From: Betaproteobacteria bacterium
GTDB lineage: Bacteria > Pseudomonadota > Gammaproteobacteria > Burkholderiales > Burkholderiaceae_C
Assembly: GCA_025358155.1 (NCBI GenBank)
Contig: JANYKR010000206.1
Span: 1-48,839, forward strand
Direction of reading: 5' to 3'
DNA length: 48,839 nucleotides
Under the pieces are notes generated by a model that saw only the letters and a list, made by a program, of their open reading frames with translations, was not told the origin of the DNA and did not search any database. A program made the translations under genes and the position numbers. Below are positions 26,618-34,721 of the stretch, piece by piece; the stretch's first letter is position 1; each line of letters opens with the position of its first letter.

Positions 26618-28354
26618 TCAAGTCACCGGCGCCGGGTTGAACAGCACCAGCGCGTTGTGCAGCTTCCAGTGCTCGGCCCAGGTCTTCTTGCGGCCCGAGG
26701 CCACGTCCAGCAACAGGTGGAACAACTCCCAGCCGATGTCCTCGATCGTCGCCTCGCCGTCGGCGATGCGGCCGGCGTTGATGTCCATCAAATCGAACCA
26801 GCGCCGCGCCAGGTCGCTGCGGGTGGCTACCTTGATGACCGGGCATTCGGCCAGGCCGTAGGGTGTGCCCCGGCCGGTGGTGAAGACATGCAGGGTCATG
26901 CCGGCAGCCAGTTGCAGGGTGCCGCAGATGAAGTCGCTGGCGGGGGTGGCGGCGTAGACCAGGCCGCGCTGGCCAGGGGCGAGTTTTTCGCCCGGCGCCA
27001 GCACGCTGGCGATGGCTGAGCTGCCGCTCTTGATGATCGAGCCCATCGCTTTTTCAGTGATGTTGGACAGGCCGCCGGCCTTGTTGCCGGGTGTGGTGTT
27101 GGCGCTGCGGTCGACCCGGCCACGCGCCAGGTAGCGGTCGTACCAGCCGAGTTCACGCACGATGGCCTCCGCCACCTCGGTGGTGGCGGCGCGCGCGGTG
27201 AGCTGGTCCACCGCGTCGCGCACCTCGGTGTTTTCGCTGAACATCACGGTGGCGCCGGCGCGCACCAGCAGGTCGGCGCAAAAACCCACTGCCGGGTTGG
27301 CAGTGACACCGCTGAAGGCATCGCTGCCGCCGCACTGCACGCCCACCACCAACGCGCTGGCCGGCACTGTTTCGCGGCGGCGCGCGTTGAGCCGCGCCAG
27401 GTGCGGCCGGGCGGTTTGCAGGATGTCATCTTGCATCGACATGAAGCCGATGTGCCGGTCGTCTTGCAGGCAGACGGTCTCCGGCCCGGCCTCGGCGCCG
27501 CGCGCATCGACGATGGCAAACGAGCCCGGCGGCAGCAAGCGCTCGGGCTGCAGCTTCTCGCAGCCCAGGCTGACCACCATCAGCTCGCCGCCAAAGTTGG
27601 GGTTGAGGCTGATGTTGCGCAGTGTGCGGATCGGGATCACCGCATCCGGTGCATCGATAGCCACACCGCAGCCGTAGCTGTGCTCCAGCCCGATCACATC
27701 GTCCACGTTGGGGTAGAGCGGCAGCAGCTCGGCCTTGATGCGCGCCACCGCCTGCGCCACCACGCCGGCCACACACTGCACCGTGGTGGTGATGGCCAGG
27801 ATGTTGCGGGTGCCGACCGACCCATCCGCGTTGCGGTAGCCCTCAAAAGTGAAGCCGTCCAATGCTGCCAGCACTGGCGCGGGGGTGCTGGCCATCGGCA
27901 GGCCTTGCAACTCGCGGGCGCTGGGCGTGGCCAGGCGGCGCTCATGCACCCAGCTGCCGGCCGGGATGGGCGCCAGTGCGGTGCCGATGGGCACGTTGTA
28001 GCGCCGCACCGTGGCCCCGGCCGGCAGGTCGATCAGCGCCACCTTGTGGCCTTGCGGCACTTTTTCGCACAGGCTAAGGCCATCTGCCAAGGCGGTGCCG
28101 GCAGGCAGGCCGCCCTCGTTGGCGACGATGGCGACGTTGTCGGCCGGGTGCATGCGGATCAGCAGCGGCCGGAGGATGGCGGCGGCGGGCGCCGCTGTGG
28201 CTGCGGTGGCATTTGCATCTGCATCTGCATTTGCATCTGCATCTGCATCTGCGTCTGCATCTGCGGTCGCGGTCGCGGTCGCGGTCGCGGTCGCGGTCGC
28301 GGTCGCGGTCGCGGTCGCGCTGGCTGGTGGGGCCGTCCGGCCAGGTTGATCCAT
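26618..28354 (-). CDS. garD: galactarate dehydratase with a repeat-encoded N-terminal extension
   Basis: Converts D-galactarate to 5-keto-4-deoxy-D-glucarate. The 578-residue protein has an N-terminal SAF-like domain (about 65-140) and the large UxaA/GarD catalytic part: [20 protein letters not shown], a [18 protein letters not shown] iron-binding-type motif, [20 protein letters not shown] and LQPERLLP. These match GarD rather than altronate dehydratase. E. coli GarD is about 523 residues; the excess is an N-terminal stretch of Ala-Thr and Ala-Asp dipeptides made by hexanucleotide repeats. The ATG at 28354 has an AAGGTGGAG Shine-Dalgarno within the end of the receptor gene, whose stop is 5 bases upstream. 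Confidence 0.88.
   Translation of the reverse strand: MDQPGRTAPPASATATATATATATATATATADADADADADANADADANATAATAAPAAAILRPLLIRMHPADNVAIVANEGGLPAGTALADGLSLCEKVPQGHKVALIDLPAGATVRRYNVPIGTALAPIPAGSWVHERRLATPSARELQGLPMASTPAPVLAALDGFTFEGYRNADGSVGTRNILAITTTVQCVAGVVAQAVARIKAELLPLYPNVDDVIGLEHSYGCGVAIDAPDAVIPIRTLRNISLNPNFGGELMVVSLGCEKLQPERLLPPGSFAIVDARGAEAGPETVCLQDDRHIGFMSMQDDILQTARPHLARLNARRRETVPASALVVGVQCGGSDAFSGVTANPAVGFCADLLVRAGATVMFSENTEVRDAVDQLTARAATTEVAEAIVRELGWYDRYLARGRVDRSANTTPGNKAGGLSNITEKAMGSIIKSGSSAIASVLAPGEKLAPGQRGLVYAATPASDFICGTLQLAAGMTLHVFTTGRGTPYGLAECPVIKVATRSDLARRWFDLMDINAGRIADGEATIEDIGWELFHLLLDVASGRKKTWAEHWKLHNALVLFNPAPVT
28206..28318 (-). repeat. hexanucleotide arrays encoding Ala-Asp and Ala-Thr runs in garD
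   Basis: On the minus strand nine exact copies of GCGACC (28318-28265, Ala-Thr) are followed by about nine copies of GCAGAT with a few GCAAAT or GCAGAC variants (to about 28210, Ala-Asp/Asn). Both have a 6-base period, so changes in copy number keep the garD frame. Confidence 0.92.
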
Positions 28355-28359
28355 GCCCG

Positions 28360-29331
28360 TCACTCCACCTTGATGGCGCCGTCCTTGACGACCTTGGCCC
28401 ATTTGGCGCGCTCAGCGGTTTCAAAGGCGCCCAACTCATCGGGTGTCATGCCCGAGGGCTCCAGCCCCATTGCCTCCAGCCGGGCGCGGATGTCGGGCTG
28501 GGCCAGCACCTTGGCGATCTCGGTCTGCAGGCGCTGCACGGTCTCGCGCGGGGTGCCGGCCGGTGCATGCACCGCCTGCCAGCTGACCACGTCGTAGCCC
28601 GGCACGCCCGACTCGGCCAGGGTCGGGATGCTCTCGAAACCCTTGACCCGCTTGCCGGCGGTCACCGCCAGCGCGCGCAGGCTGCCGCTCTTGATGTGCG
28701 CCGAGGTCGACACCAGGGTGTCAATGCCGAAGTTGACCTGGCCCGCGATCACGTCCTGCACCGCCGGGCCGCTGCCGCGGTAGGGGATGTGCAGGATGAA
28801 GGTGCCGGCCATCTGCTTGAGCAACTCGCCGCCCATGTGCTGGCTGGTGCCGGTGCCGGCCGACGAGAAGCTGAGCTTGCCGGGGTTCTTGCGGGCAAAG
28901 GCGAGCAGGTCGCCGATGGTCTTGAACGGGCTGTTGGCGGGCACCACGACGACGTTGCTGGTGGCGCCGATCATCGTCACCGGCGCAAAGTCCCTGGCCG
29001 CGTTGTAGGGGATCTTGGGGTTGAGCGCCGGGTTGATGGCCTGGGTGGCAATGGTGCTGCCCAGCAGGGTGTAGCCATCGGGCGGCGACTTGGCCACCGC
29101 ATCGGCGCCCAGCACGCCGCCAGCGCCCGCCCGGTTGTCCACCACAAAGGTCTGGCCCAGCGCGGCGGCCAGCCTGGGCGTGATCAGCCGGGCCAGCACG
29201 TCGGTGGTGCCACCGGCGGCAAACGGCACGACGTAGCGGATCGGTTTGCTCGGCCAGGCGTCGGCGCGGGCGCCGGTGGCGGCCAGCAGGCCGCTGCTCA
29301 GCAGGGATTGAATCAGGTGGCGTCTTTGCAT
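28360..29331 (-). CDS. Bug/TctC-type periplasmic solute receptor
   Basis: Extracytoplasmic binding protein of the tripartite tricarboxylate transporter family, 323 residues. It has a signal peptide (cleavage about GARADA, residue 24), the start [23 protein letters not shown], and the Bug ligand motifs [27 protein letters not shown] and [15 protein letters not shown]. It sits between udh and garD, so a uronate or aldarate ligand is likely by context; the TctAB membrane genes are not in the window. Bug receptors often act with partners elsewhere or as sensors. Confidence 0.9.
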   Translation of the reverse strand: MQRRHLIQSLLSSGLLAATGARADAWPSKPIRYVVPFAAGGTTDVLARLITPRLAAALGQTFVVDNRAGAGGVLGADAVAKSPPDGYTLLGSTIATQAINPALNPKIPYNAARDFAPVTMIGATSNVVVVPANSPFKTIGDLLAFARKNPGKLSFSSAGTGTSQHMGGELLKQMAGTFILHIPYRGSGPAVQDVIAGQVNFGIDTLVSTSAHIKSGSLRALAVTAGKRVKGFESIPTLAESGVPGYDVVSWQAVHAPAGTPRETVQRLQTEIAKVLAQPDIRARLEAMGLEPSGMTPDELGAFETAERAKWAKVVKDGAIKVE

Positions 29332-29380
29332 CGCGGGCTTTCAGCGGTGGGCGGCGACGGCGCGTCGTCAGTCAAGCTCA

Positions 29381-29440
29381 AACCGGGTCAAACGGGATAA
29401 AACGGGATCAAACGGAATCAAACGGGATCAAACGGGCCCA
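29381..29440 (-). repeat. 10-bp tandem repeat over the udh stop codon
   Basis: Six consecutive decamers close to AACGGGATCA (plus strand) at 29381-29440. On the minus strand each standard unit reads TGATCCCGTT, with TGA in it. Because 10 is one more than a multiple of 3, successive stops fall in different frames. The udh stop (29420-29418) and its last codons (GPFDPV) are made by the array. Confidence 0.9.
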
Positions 29441-30242
29441 GGCGCACAAAACCGCCGCCCTGGTAGACCACCACCGGATCGGTGGTGTCGGCTTGCGGCT
29501 GACGGGTCTGGACCGCCGCGCGGAAGGGCTCTGAGCTGTCTTGCGGGCGGTAGCCGATGTGTGCAGCGTAGCGGTTGTCCCACCAGCTGGTGGTGTTGTC
29601 TGACATGCCGAAGATCACCGTGTGGCCGGCCAGCGGTGCGGTCAGGCAGGCGACCACCAGGCGCTCCAGGTCGTCGTGGCTGAGCCAGGTGGCCAGCATG
29701 CGGCGGTCGCGCGGCTCAGGCAAGCAGGAGCCGATGCGCAGGCACACCGTCTCGATGCCGTAGCGGTCAAAGTAGAAGCGCGACAGGTTCTCGCCAAACG
29801 CCTTGCTGACGCCGTACAACCCGTCGGGCCGCACCGGGTTGCGGGCATCGATCACCTCGTCTTGCCGGTAGTAGCCGGTGACATGGTTGCTGCTGGCAAA
29901 CACCACCCGTTTGACGCCCTGCTTGCGCGCCGCCTCGTACAGGTTGTAGACGCCGATGATGTTGGCCTGCAGGATAGGCGCCCAGGGCTGTTCGGTCGAG
30001 ACGCCGCCCAGGTGCACCACGGCGTCCACGCCGGCCAGCAGCGCCAGCACGGCGTCGGTGTCTTCGAGCCGGGCCGACACCAGTTCTTCGCCCGCTGCGG
30101 CCTCGCCCAGGTCGGCCAGGTCAGACAGGCGCAGCACGGCGCAATGTGGCTTCAGGCGCTGGCGCAGCACACCGCCCAGACCACCCGCTGCGCCGGTGAG
30201 CAGCAGCCGGCCAAACAGCAGGCTGGGTGAGGTGGCGCTCAT
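29418..30242 (-). CDS. udh: uronate dehydrogenase
   Basis: NAD-dependent short-chain-type enzyme oxidising D-galacturonate or D-glucuronate to the aldarolactone, the first step of the oxidative uronate pathway. The 274-residue protein has the dinucleotide motif TGAAGGLGG (16-24), FASSNHVTGYY, the YGVSK catalytic Tyr/Lys (about 143 and 147), and the family segments LRIGSCLPEPRDRRMLATWL and NTTSWWDN. Start MSATSPSLL is used; an ATG at 30260 is an alternative. It heads the minus-strand operon udh-receptor-garD. The C-terminus is encoded by a decamer array. Confidence 0.88.
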   Translation of the reverse strand: MSATSPSLLFGRLLLTGAAGGLGGVLRQRLKPHCAVLRLSDLADLGEAAAGEELVSARLEDTDAVLALLAGVDAVVHLGGVSTEQPWAPILQANIIGVYNLYEAARKQGVKRVVFASSNHVTGYYRQDEVIDARNPVRPDGLYGVSKAFGENLSRFYFDRYGIETVCLRIGSCLPEPRDRRMLATWLSHDDLERLVVACLTAPLAGHTVIFGMSDNTTSWWDNRYAAHIGYRPQDSSEPFRAAVQTRQPQADTTDPVVVYQGGGFVRLGPFDPV

Positions 30243-30322
30243 CCGTGGGCTCGGCGGCATGGCGACAAGCCCCGGCGCGCCGACTTGGCTTGAAAGGTGC
30301 AGTTCAACATCACGGTGAATTT

Positions 30323-30352
30323 CATATGTTGTCGTACAACTGGGACTGTCAA
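30323..30352 (-). promoter_or_regulatory. promoter of the udh operon
   Basis: The minus strand has a perfect -35 TTGACA (30352-30347) and, 18 bases on, a weak -10 CATATG (30328-30323), about 80 bases before the udh start. The operator-like palindrome lies within the spacer, the position expected for a repressor. Confidence 0.5.
30328..30340. promoter_or_regulatory. operator-like palindrome (site 1)
   Basis: GTTGTCGTACAAC is a perfect inverted repeat with 5-base arms and 3-base centre. It fits the general form TNGT-N3-ACNA of operators bound by FadR-subfamily GntR repressors, which commonly control sugar-acid catabolism. It lies inside the udh promoter. No GntR gene is in the window. Confidence 0.55.
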
Positions 30353-30404
30353 TGAATCAACCCGGCCCTGTCAAGCGGGAATTCAGCAGGAGAACCCTTC
30401 AGAT

Positions 30405-30435
30405 TTGCCAGCACTCACCCCTGTCAAGTTATACG
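30405..30435 (+). promoter_or_regulatory. candidate promoter of the aldolase gene
   Basis: TTGCCA (30405-30410) and TATACG (30430-30435) with a 19-base spacer, about 60 bases before the aldolase ATG. The match is moderate, but the -10 region overlaps operator-like site 2. Confidence 0.3.
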
Positions 30436-30444
30436 ATGTCATAC
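30428..30444. promoter_or_regulatory. operator-like site 2
   Basis: GTTATACGATGTCATAC. Its reverse complement contains ATCGTATAAC, which matches GTCGTACAAC of site 1 at 8 of 10 positions. It overlaps the putative -10 of the aldolase promoter, so the same repressor could control both divergent units. Confidence 0.4.
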
Positions 30445-30495
30445 CCTCTACTGCCATTTTGGGCCACACCGCGCCCCATCGATCTGGAGACCTCC

Positions 30496-31257
30496 ATGCG
30501 TGAAAACAAGCTGCGTACGCTTTGGCAGGCCGACCAGGCCGTGGTCAATGGCTGGCTCGCCATCCCCAACAGCTTTTCGGCCGAGGTGATGGCCCACCAG
30601 GGTTGGGACAGCCTGACGATCGACCTGCAGCACGGCGTGATCGACTACGCCCAGATGGTGACGATGCTGCAAGCCATCTCCACCACCGCGACGGTGCCGG
30701 TAGTGCGGGTGCCCTGGCTGGAGCCAGGCATCATCATGAAAACGCTGGACGCTGGCGCCTACGGCGTGATCTGCCCAATGGTCAACTCGCGTGACGAAGC
30801 CGCACGTCTGGTCAGTTACACCCGCTACGCGCCCCGCGGCGTGCGCAGCTTCGGCCCGGTACGGGCGATGTACTACAGCGGCCCCGACTATCCGGAGCAC
30901 GCCAACGACACGGTGGTGGCCTTTGCCATGATCGAGACCCGGCAGGCACTCGACCGGCTCGACGACATCTTGTCGGTCGAGGGGCTGGATGCGGTCTACA
31001 TCGGCCCGTCCGATCTGTCGCTGTCGATGGGCTGCAGGCCGGTGTTCGACGAGGTTGATGCGCCGGTGGCCCAGGCCATCGCCCACATCGCCGAGCGCGC
31101 CAGGGCACACGGTGTGCAATGCGGTATCCACAATGGGCTGACATCGGTGGCGCTGGCGCGGCGCGACCTGGGCTACCGCTTTCTGACGGTCAGTTCGGAC
31201 GCCCGACTCATCGCCGCCGGCGCGCAGCAGGTGCTGGGCGCGATGCGCGCGGGCTGA
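30496..31257 (+). CDS. garL: HpcH/HpaI-family aldolase, probable 5-keto-4-deoxy-D-glucarate aldolase
   Basis: Class II metal-dependent aldolase, 253 residues, close to GarL (about 256). It would split 5-keto-4-deoxy-D-glucarate, the GarD product, into pyruvate and tartronate semialdehyde. Motifs: GWLAIPNSFSAEVMAHQGWD, IDLQHG (catalytic His region), GVICPMVNSRDEA, FAMIETRQALDRLDDI (metal-binding Glu) and GLDAVYIGPSDLSLSMG (metal-binding Asp). Start MRENKLRTLW has a GGAGA at 30486-30490; the open frame upstream to 30352 is regulatory DNA. It is divergent from udh; the substrate call rests on the cassette. Confidence 0.82.
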   Translation: MRENKLRTLWQADQAVVNGWLAIPNSFSAEVMAHQGWDSLTIDLQHGVIDYAQMVTMLQAISTTATVPVVRVPWLEPGIIMKTLDAGAYGVICPMVNSRDEAARLVSYTRYAPRGVRSFGPVRAMYYSGPDYPEHANDTVVAFAMIETRQALDRLDDILSVEGLDAVYIGPSDLSLSMGCRPVFDEVDAPVAQAIAHIAERARAHGVQCGIHNGLTSVALARRDLGYRFLTVSSDARLIAAGAQQVLGAMRAG

Positions 31258-31330
31258 GCACAGGTTCACTGTCGGCGACTGCCAGGCCACTGGCGTCGCC
31301 CACGGCCAGCCCCTCGCCGTCCCGGCTGTG

Positions 31331-32032
31331 TCAAGGGCTGCGCCCCAGCCTCGGACAGCAATGCATTGCCACCACCGCAAACACTGCCCCCAAGGCCGCT
31401 CCGGCCAGCGCATCCAGCACCACATGCTGCCGGATCGCCACCGTGGAATAGGTGATCGCGATGACCCAACCCAGGTTCAGAGCACGCAAGGGCCAGGGCG
31501 CGGCGACGATGCGCAGCAGCCGAGCAATCCAGATCGATGTGTAGACGGCTGTGGCCACGTGCAGCGAGGGGCAGGCATTGCCGGCTGCATCCACGCCCTG
31601 CAACAGTGCAAAGCCGGGCAGCCCGCTGACCTCGACCTGGCGCGGTGGCACGGCGGTGGGCCAGAAATGGAAGATCAGCAGCCCGGTGATGCACAGCGCT
31701 GCCGTCCAGACGCCGTAGAGGATGATCTCCTTGAGCGTCAGCATCAGTCCGGGCGCCACACCGAGATAAACCCAGAGCGAGACGTAGGCCAACATCGCCT
31801 GCGGCTGGAAGGGGATCAACCGGTCCAGGGCCGTCTGCGGCATCTCGAACACAGGGTAGAACGGGCTGCGCAGCGTGTAAAAGTAGCCCAGGAAGAAGAC
31901 CCAGGCAAAGGCCGTCACGCCCACCAGTTTCAAGGGCAGGTGGCGCCAGAAACGCAGCCTGAGTTCGACCTTCCAGGCAACCACGTGCTCGGCGGTACTG
32001 GGCAGGGCAGCGGGGCGGTTTGTTGAGGGCAT
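31331..32032 (-). CDS. PAP2-family membrane phosphatase
   Basis: A 233-residue membrane protein with about five to six hydrophobic helices and the PAP2/acid-phosphatase signature: CPSLHVATAVY (motif 2, catalytic His) and STVAIRQHVVLDALAGAALG (motif 3, His and Asp). The first motif is degenerate. It probably dephosphorylates a lipid or undecaprenyl-linked phosphate on the periplasmic side. It is divergent from the aryl-polyene plus-strand arm, with a 105-base gap, and might serve that cluster's lipid chemistry; this is only positional. The frame remains open far upstream, but the ATG at 32032 begins the recognisable protein. Confidence 0.78.
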   Translation of the reverse strand: MPSTNRPAALPSTAEHVVAWKVELRLRFWRHLPLKLVGVTAFAWVFFLGYFYTLRSPFYPVFEMPQTALDRLIPFQPQAMLAYVSLWVYLGVAPGLMLTLKEIILYGVWTAALCITGLLIFHFWPTAVPPRQVEVSGLPGFALLQGVDAAGNACPSLHVATAVYTSIWIARLLRIVAAPWPLRALNLGWVIAITYSTVAIRQHVVLDALAGAALGAVFAVVAMHCCPRLGRSP

Positions 32033-32037
32033 CTGCG

Positions 32038-32043
32038 ATAATA
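32038..32043 (-). promoter_or_regulatory. -10 box immediately before the PAP2 gene
   Basis: TATTAT on the minus strand (5 of 6 to consensus) lies only 5 bases before the ATG at 32032, and no Shine-Dalgarno is seen between. If used, the message would start at or next to the start codon (leaderless). No good -35 is present. Confidence 0.3.
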
Positions 32044-32137
32044 GAGGTCTGTTTGCATTGGCCTCCAGGCTGGTTCGCCGGGGTCGTCCATTGACCTGGC
32101 AAGTTTGGTTTTCCTGAAAACCCGCAATCGATAAGTC

Positions 32138-33508
32138 ATGGCCAAGACGACCACACCTCCCCCCAATGCCGGGGCTGCGCCAGGCCCGGATACCGTCTGT
32201 GACGTGCTGGTGATCGGGGGCGGGCCGGCAGGCGCCACCATCGCCACACTGTTGGCGCGCCAGGGTCGGCAGGTGGTGGTGATGGAGAAGGCCCATCACC
32301 CGCGCTTCCACATCGGTGAATCGCTGCTGCCGGCCAACGTGCCCCTGCTTGAGCAACTGGGGGTGCGCGAACAGGTGCAGGCGATAGGCATGGCCAAGTG
32401 GGGCGTCGAGTTCTGCTCGCCGCAGCACAGCCAGCCCAGCTTTGTCGAGTTCGGTGACGCCTGGGACAAGCGCCAGCCCATGGCCTGGCAGGTGCGCCGT
32501 GATGCGTTCGACGAGATTCTCTTCCGCAATGCCGCCGCCAGCGGTGCGCGCACGCTGGAGGGCTGCCAGGTGCGCCAGGTGCAATTCGACGCCGAGGGCG
32601 CCACCGTGCAGGCCGTGCTTGACGATGGCAGCACCCAGCGTTGGCGCGCCCGTTTCGTCATCGACGCCAGCGGTCGCGACACCTTGCTGGCCACCCAGAA
32701 CCAGTGGAAGCAAAAGAACCGCCAGCACAACAGCGCCGCAATTTACGGTCACTTCCGCGGCGCCGAACGCCTGCCGGGCAAGCGCGAGGGCAACATCAGC
32801 ATCTTCTGGTTCCAGCATGGCTGGTTCTGGTTCATTCCGCTGGCCGATGGCAGCACCAGCGTCGGCGCGGTGTGCTGGCCCTACTACCTCAAGCAGCGCG
32901 ACAAGCCGCTGGCGCAGTTTTTTGCCGACACCCTTGCCATGTCACCCGAACTGTCGCGGCGCTTGCAAGCGGCCAGCCTCATCGACGACCAGGTCTGGGC
33001 CACTGGCAACTACAGCTACAGCGCCGACCGCTGTTCGGGCGCGCGATTCCTGATGCTGGGTGACGCCTATGCCTTCATCGACCCGGTGTTTTCGTCGGGC
33101 GTCTTTCTGGCGATGCAAAGCGCGTTTGACGGCGCCGAAGTGGTGGGCAAGGCGCTGGACCAGCCGGTCGCCTACGCCGCCGCATGCCGCTTGTTCGATC
33201 AACGCATGCGCCACGGCCCGCGCCAGTTTTCTTGGTTCATCCAGCGCATGACCAACCCCATGATGCGAGAGCTGTTCATGCACCCGGCCAACCCGCTGCG
33301 CATGCAGGAGGCCGTGATGTCGCTGCTGGCCGGCGACATCTACGGCAAGACGCCGATCTGGACCTCGCTGGCGCTGTTCAAGGCGGTGTACTACCTCGGT
33401 TCGCTGGCCGCGCTGCCGCGCACCTGGCGCGCATGGCGGCAGCGCCGGCAGCTGATTCGCGATGCGGGTGCGCTCAGCGGCGAAAACGTCATTGCGGGTT
33501 CGTCATGA
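32138..33508 (+). CDS. flavin-dependent halogenase-like oxidoreductase (first of two)
   Basis: A 456-residue FAD enzyme. It shows GGGPAG (27-32), the flavin-halogenase signature WFWFIP (W229-P234, pattern WxWxIP), a lysine in MAKWGVEF (Lys87) aligned with the hypohalous-acid lysine of this family, and GDAYAFIDPVFSSGVFLA near residue 304. It could chlorinate or brominate the aryl head of the pigment. Related family members act as hydroxylases or reductases, so halogenation is inferred. It leads the plus-strand arm and overlaps the chorismatase gene by 4 bases. No strong Shine-Dalgarno is visible. Confidence 0.78.
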   Translation: MAKTTTPPPNAGAAPGPDTVCDVLVIGGGPAGATIATLLARQGRQVVVMEKAHHPRFHIGESLLPANVPLLEQLGVREQVQAIGMAKWGVEFCSPQHSQPSFVEFGDAWDKRQPMAWQVRRDAFDEILFRNAAASGARTLEGCQVRQVQFDAEGATVQAVLDDGSTQRWRARFVIDASGRDTLLATQNQWKQKNRQHNSAAIYGHFRGAERLPGKREGNISIFWFQHGWFWFIPLADGSTSVGAVCWPYYLKQRDKPLAQFFADTLAMSPELSRRLQAASLIDDQVWATGNYSYSADRCSGARFLMLGDAYAFIDPVFSSGVFLAMQSAFDGAEVVGKALDQPVAYAAACRLFDQRMRHGPRQFSWFIQRMTNPMMRELFMHPANPLRMQEAVMSLLAGDIYGKTPIWTSLALFKAVYYLGSLAALPRTWRAWRQRRQLIRDAGALSGENVIAGSS

Positions 33509-34542
33509 GCGGGGTGAGCGTGGCGCAGCCGCAGCGGCCGGGCGCAGGCCCACACGCCTTGCTGGCCGAGCGCCTGTCGCCCGAGGCCTGGTTGCAGCGG
33601 GCCGCCTCATCCCAGCCCGCGTTGGGCGGCTTGGGCTGGGGCTGCTCGGGGCCGGGTCTGGCGCCGCTGCAGGTCCGGGTGCTGTCAGATGCAGGCCCCT
33701 GGGCCGACAGCTGGCACAGCCAGCAGACTGACCTGCGCAGCGGCCGCAGCGGTGCCGTGCACTGGCGGGCCGACGGCGACTGGGCCTTCGGCCAGCTGGA
33801 GCTGCCCACGGCCGACGCCGACCTGGCAGAGACCACACGCAGCGCTTACCGCGATGTGTTCGCGGCCCTGGACGACTGCGGCCGTCCGCAGGTGCTGCGG
33901 CTCTGGAACTACCTGCCCCGCATCAACGCCGACGGCGGTGGACTGGAGCGTTACCGGCAGTTCAACATCGGCCGCCAGCAAGCCTTCATCGACGCCGGGC
34001 GCGATGCGTTCGAAGGGTCGCCTGCGGCCTGCGCGCTGGGCACGACAGGGGCGCAGTCCGGTGGCCTGGCCATCCGCTTCCTGGCCGGCCGCCTGCCGTC
34101 CAGGCCGGTGGAGAACCCGCGCCAGGTGTCGGCCTACCGCTACTCCAGCAGCTTCGGACCGCGCGCGCCCACTTTCTCGCGTGCCGCGCTGGCCGAGGCC
34201 GGGGGCGGGCGGGTGCTGCTGTTCATCTCCGGTACCGCCAGCATCGTCGGTGAACAGTCGCTGCACCCGGGTGACGTCACCCGGCAGACCGAGGAGACAC
34301 TGCGCAACCTGCAGGCCGTGCTCGACGCAGCCATGACGCAGTGCAGCGCGCGCTTCACGTTGGCTGACTTGCAATGCACCGTGTACCTGCGCCATCCGGC
34401 TGACGCTGCGCATGTCCTGGCGCTGCTGGCGCGGGCCATGCCCGGCGCGCTGCCGCCGCGCTGTGTGCAGGCGGACATCTGCCGAGCCGAGCTGCTGGTG
34501 GAGATCGAGGCGCAAGCCTTTGCGCCGGGAGCGCTGGCTTGA
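33505..34542 (+). CDS. chorismatase, XanB2/FkbO/Hyg5-like
   Basis: Converts chorismate to a hydroxybenzoate (3- or 4-hydroxybenzoate in XanB2) plus pyruvate, giving the starter for xanthomonadin-type polyenes. The 345-residue protein has the family segments LRLWNYLPRINADGGGLERY and GRQQAF, the arginine-rich PRQVSAYRYSSSFGPRAP, FISGTASIVGEQS, and the C-terminal RAELLVEIEAQAF with the conserved glutamate. The Rid-like fold is characteristic. It overlaps the halogenase-like gene upstream and the 60-codon ORF downstream, each by 4 bases. The exact isomer formed cannot be read from sequence. Confidence 0.87.
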   Translation: MSGVSVAQPQRPGAGPHALLAERLSPEAWLQRAASSQPALGGLGWGCSGPGLAPLQVRVLSDAGPWADSWHSQQTDLRSGRSGAVHWRADGDWAFGQLELPTADADLAETTRSAYRDVFAALDDCGRPQVLRLWNYLPRINADGGGLERYRQFNIGRQQAFIDAGRDAFEGSPAACALGTTGAQSGGLAIRFLAGRLPSRPVENPRQVSAYRYSSSFGPRAPTFSRAALAEAGGGRVLLFISGTASIVGEQSLHPGDVTRQTEETLRNLQAVLDAAMTQCSARFTLADLQCTVYLRHPADAAHVLALLARAMPGALPPRCVQADICRAELLVEIEAQAFAPGALA

Positions 34543-34721
34543 GCGCCTTGCGCTGGGCGCTGCCGCCCACGCCCCCAGCGGTGCAGTGCCTGGCCTTGCA
34601 GCGCAGGCGGGTGCGCTCGGTGCGCCTGGGCCACGCCACCGAGTTGCAGGCACTGCAGGCACTGAAAACCTGCTTTGCCGGTGGCGCGCGGGGCGTGCGG
34701 CACGCGGTGGCCCTGCCATGA
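34539..34721 (+). CDS. 60-residue ORF coupled on both sides
   Basis: The ATG (34539) overlaps the chorismatase stop as ATGA, and its own stop (34719-34721) overlaps the next ATG (34718) as ATGA. The product is basic (MSALRWALPPTPPAV..., RRRVRSVRLG) with no membrane helix and no family that I recognise. The two overlaps match the spacing style of this operon, which argues for a real gene. Its short length and GC-rich context argue for caution. Confidence 0.45.
   Translation: MSALRWALPPTPPAVQCLALQRRRVRSVRLGHATELQALQALKTCFAGGARGVRHAVALP

Noticed and set aside
26618-28354. Altronate dehydratase (UxaA) as the product
   Set aside because: [14 protein letters not shown] and the [15 protein letters not shown] start fit GarD better, and the neighbouring uronate dehydrogenase and GarL-type aldolase call for an aldarate dehydratase.
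27401-28597. Plus-strand frames across garD with repeating His-Leu or Arg-Ser dipeptides
   Set aside because: The hexamer arrays give dipeptide repeats in every frame; the rest of these frames has no recognisable domain, whereas the minus strand encodes GarD.
32138-33508. Naming the first flavoprotein a geranylgeranyl reductase
   Set aside because: General FAD motifs are shared, but the WFWFIP motif and the lysine favour the halogenase branch; reductase or hydroxylase activity is kept only as an alternative.
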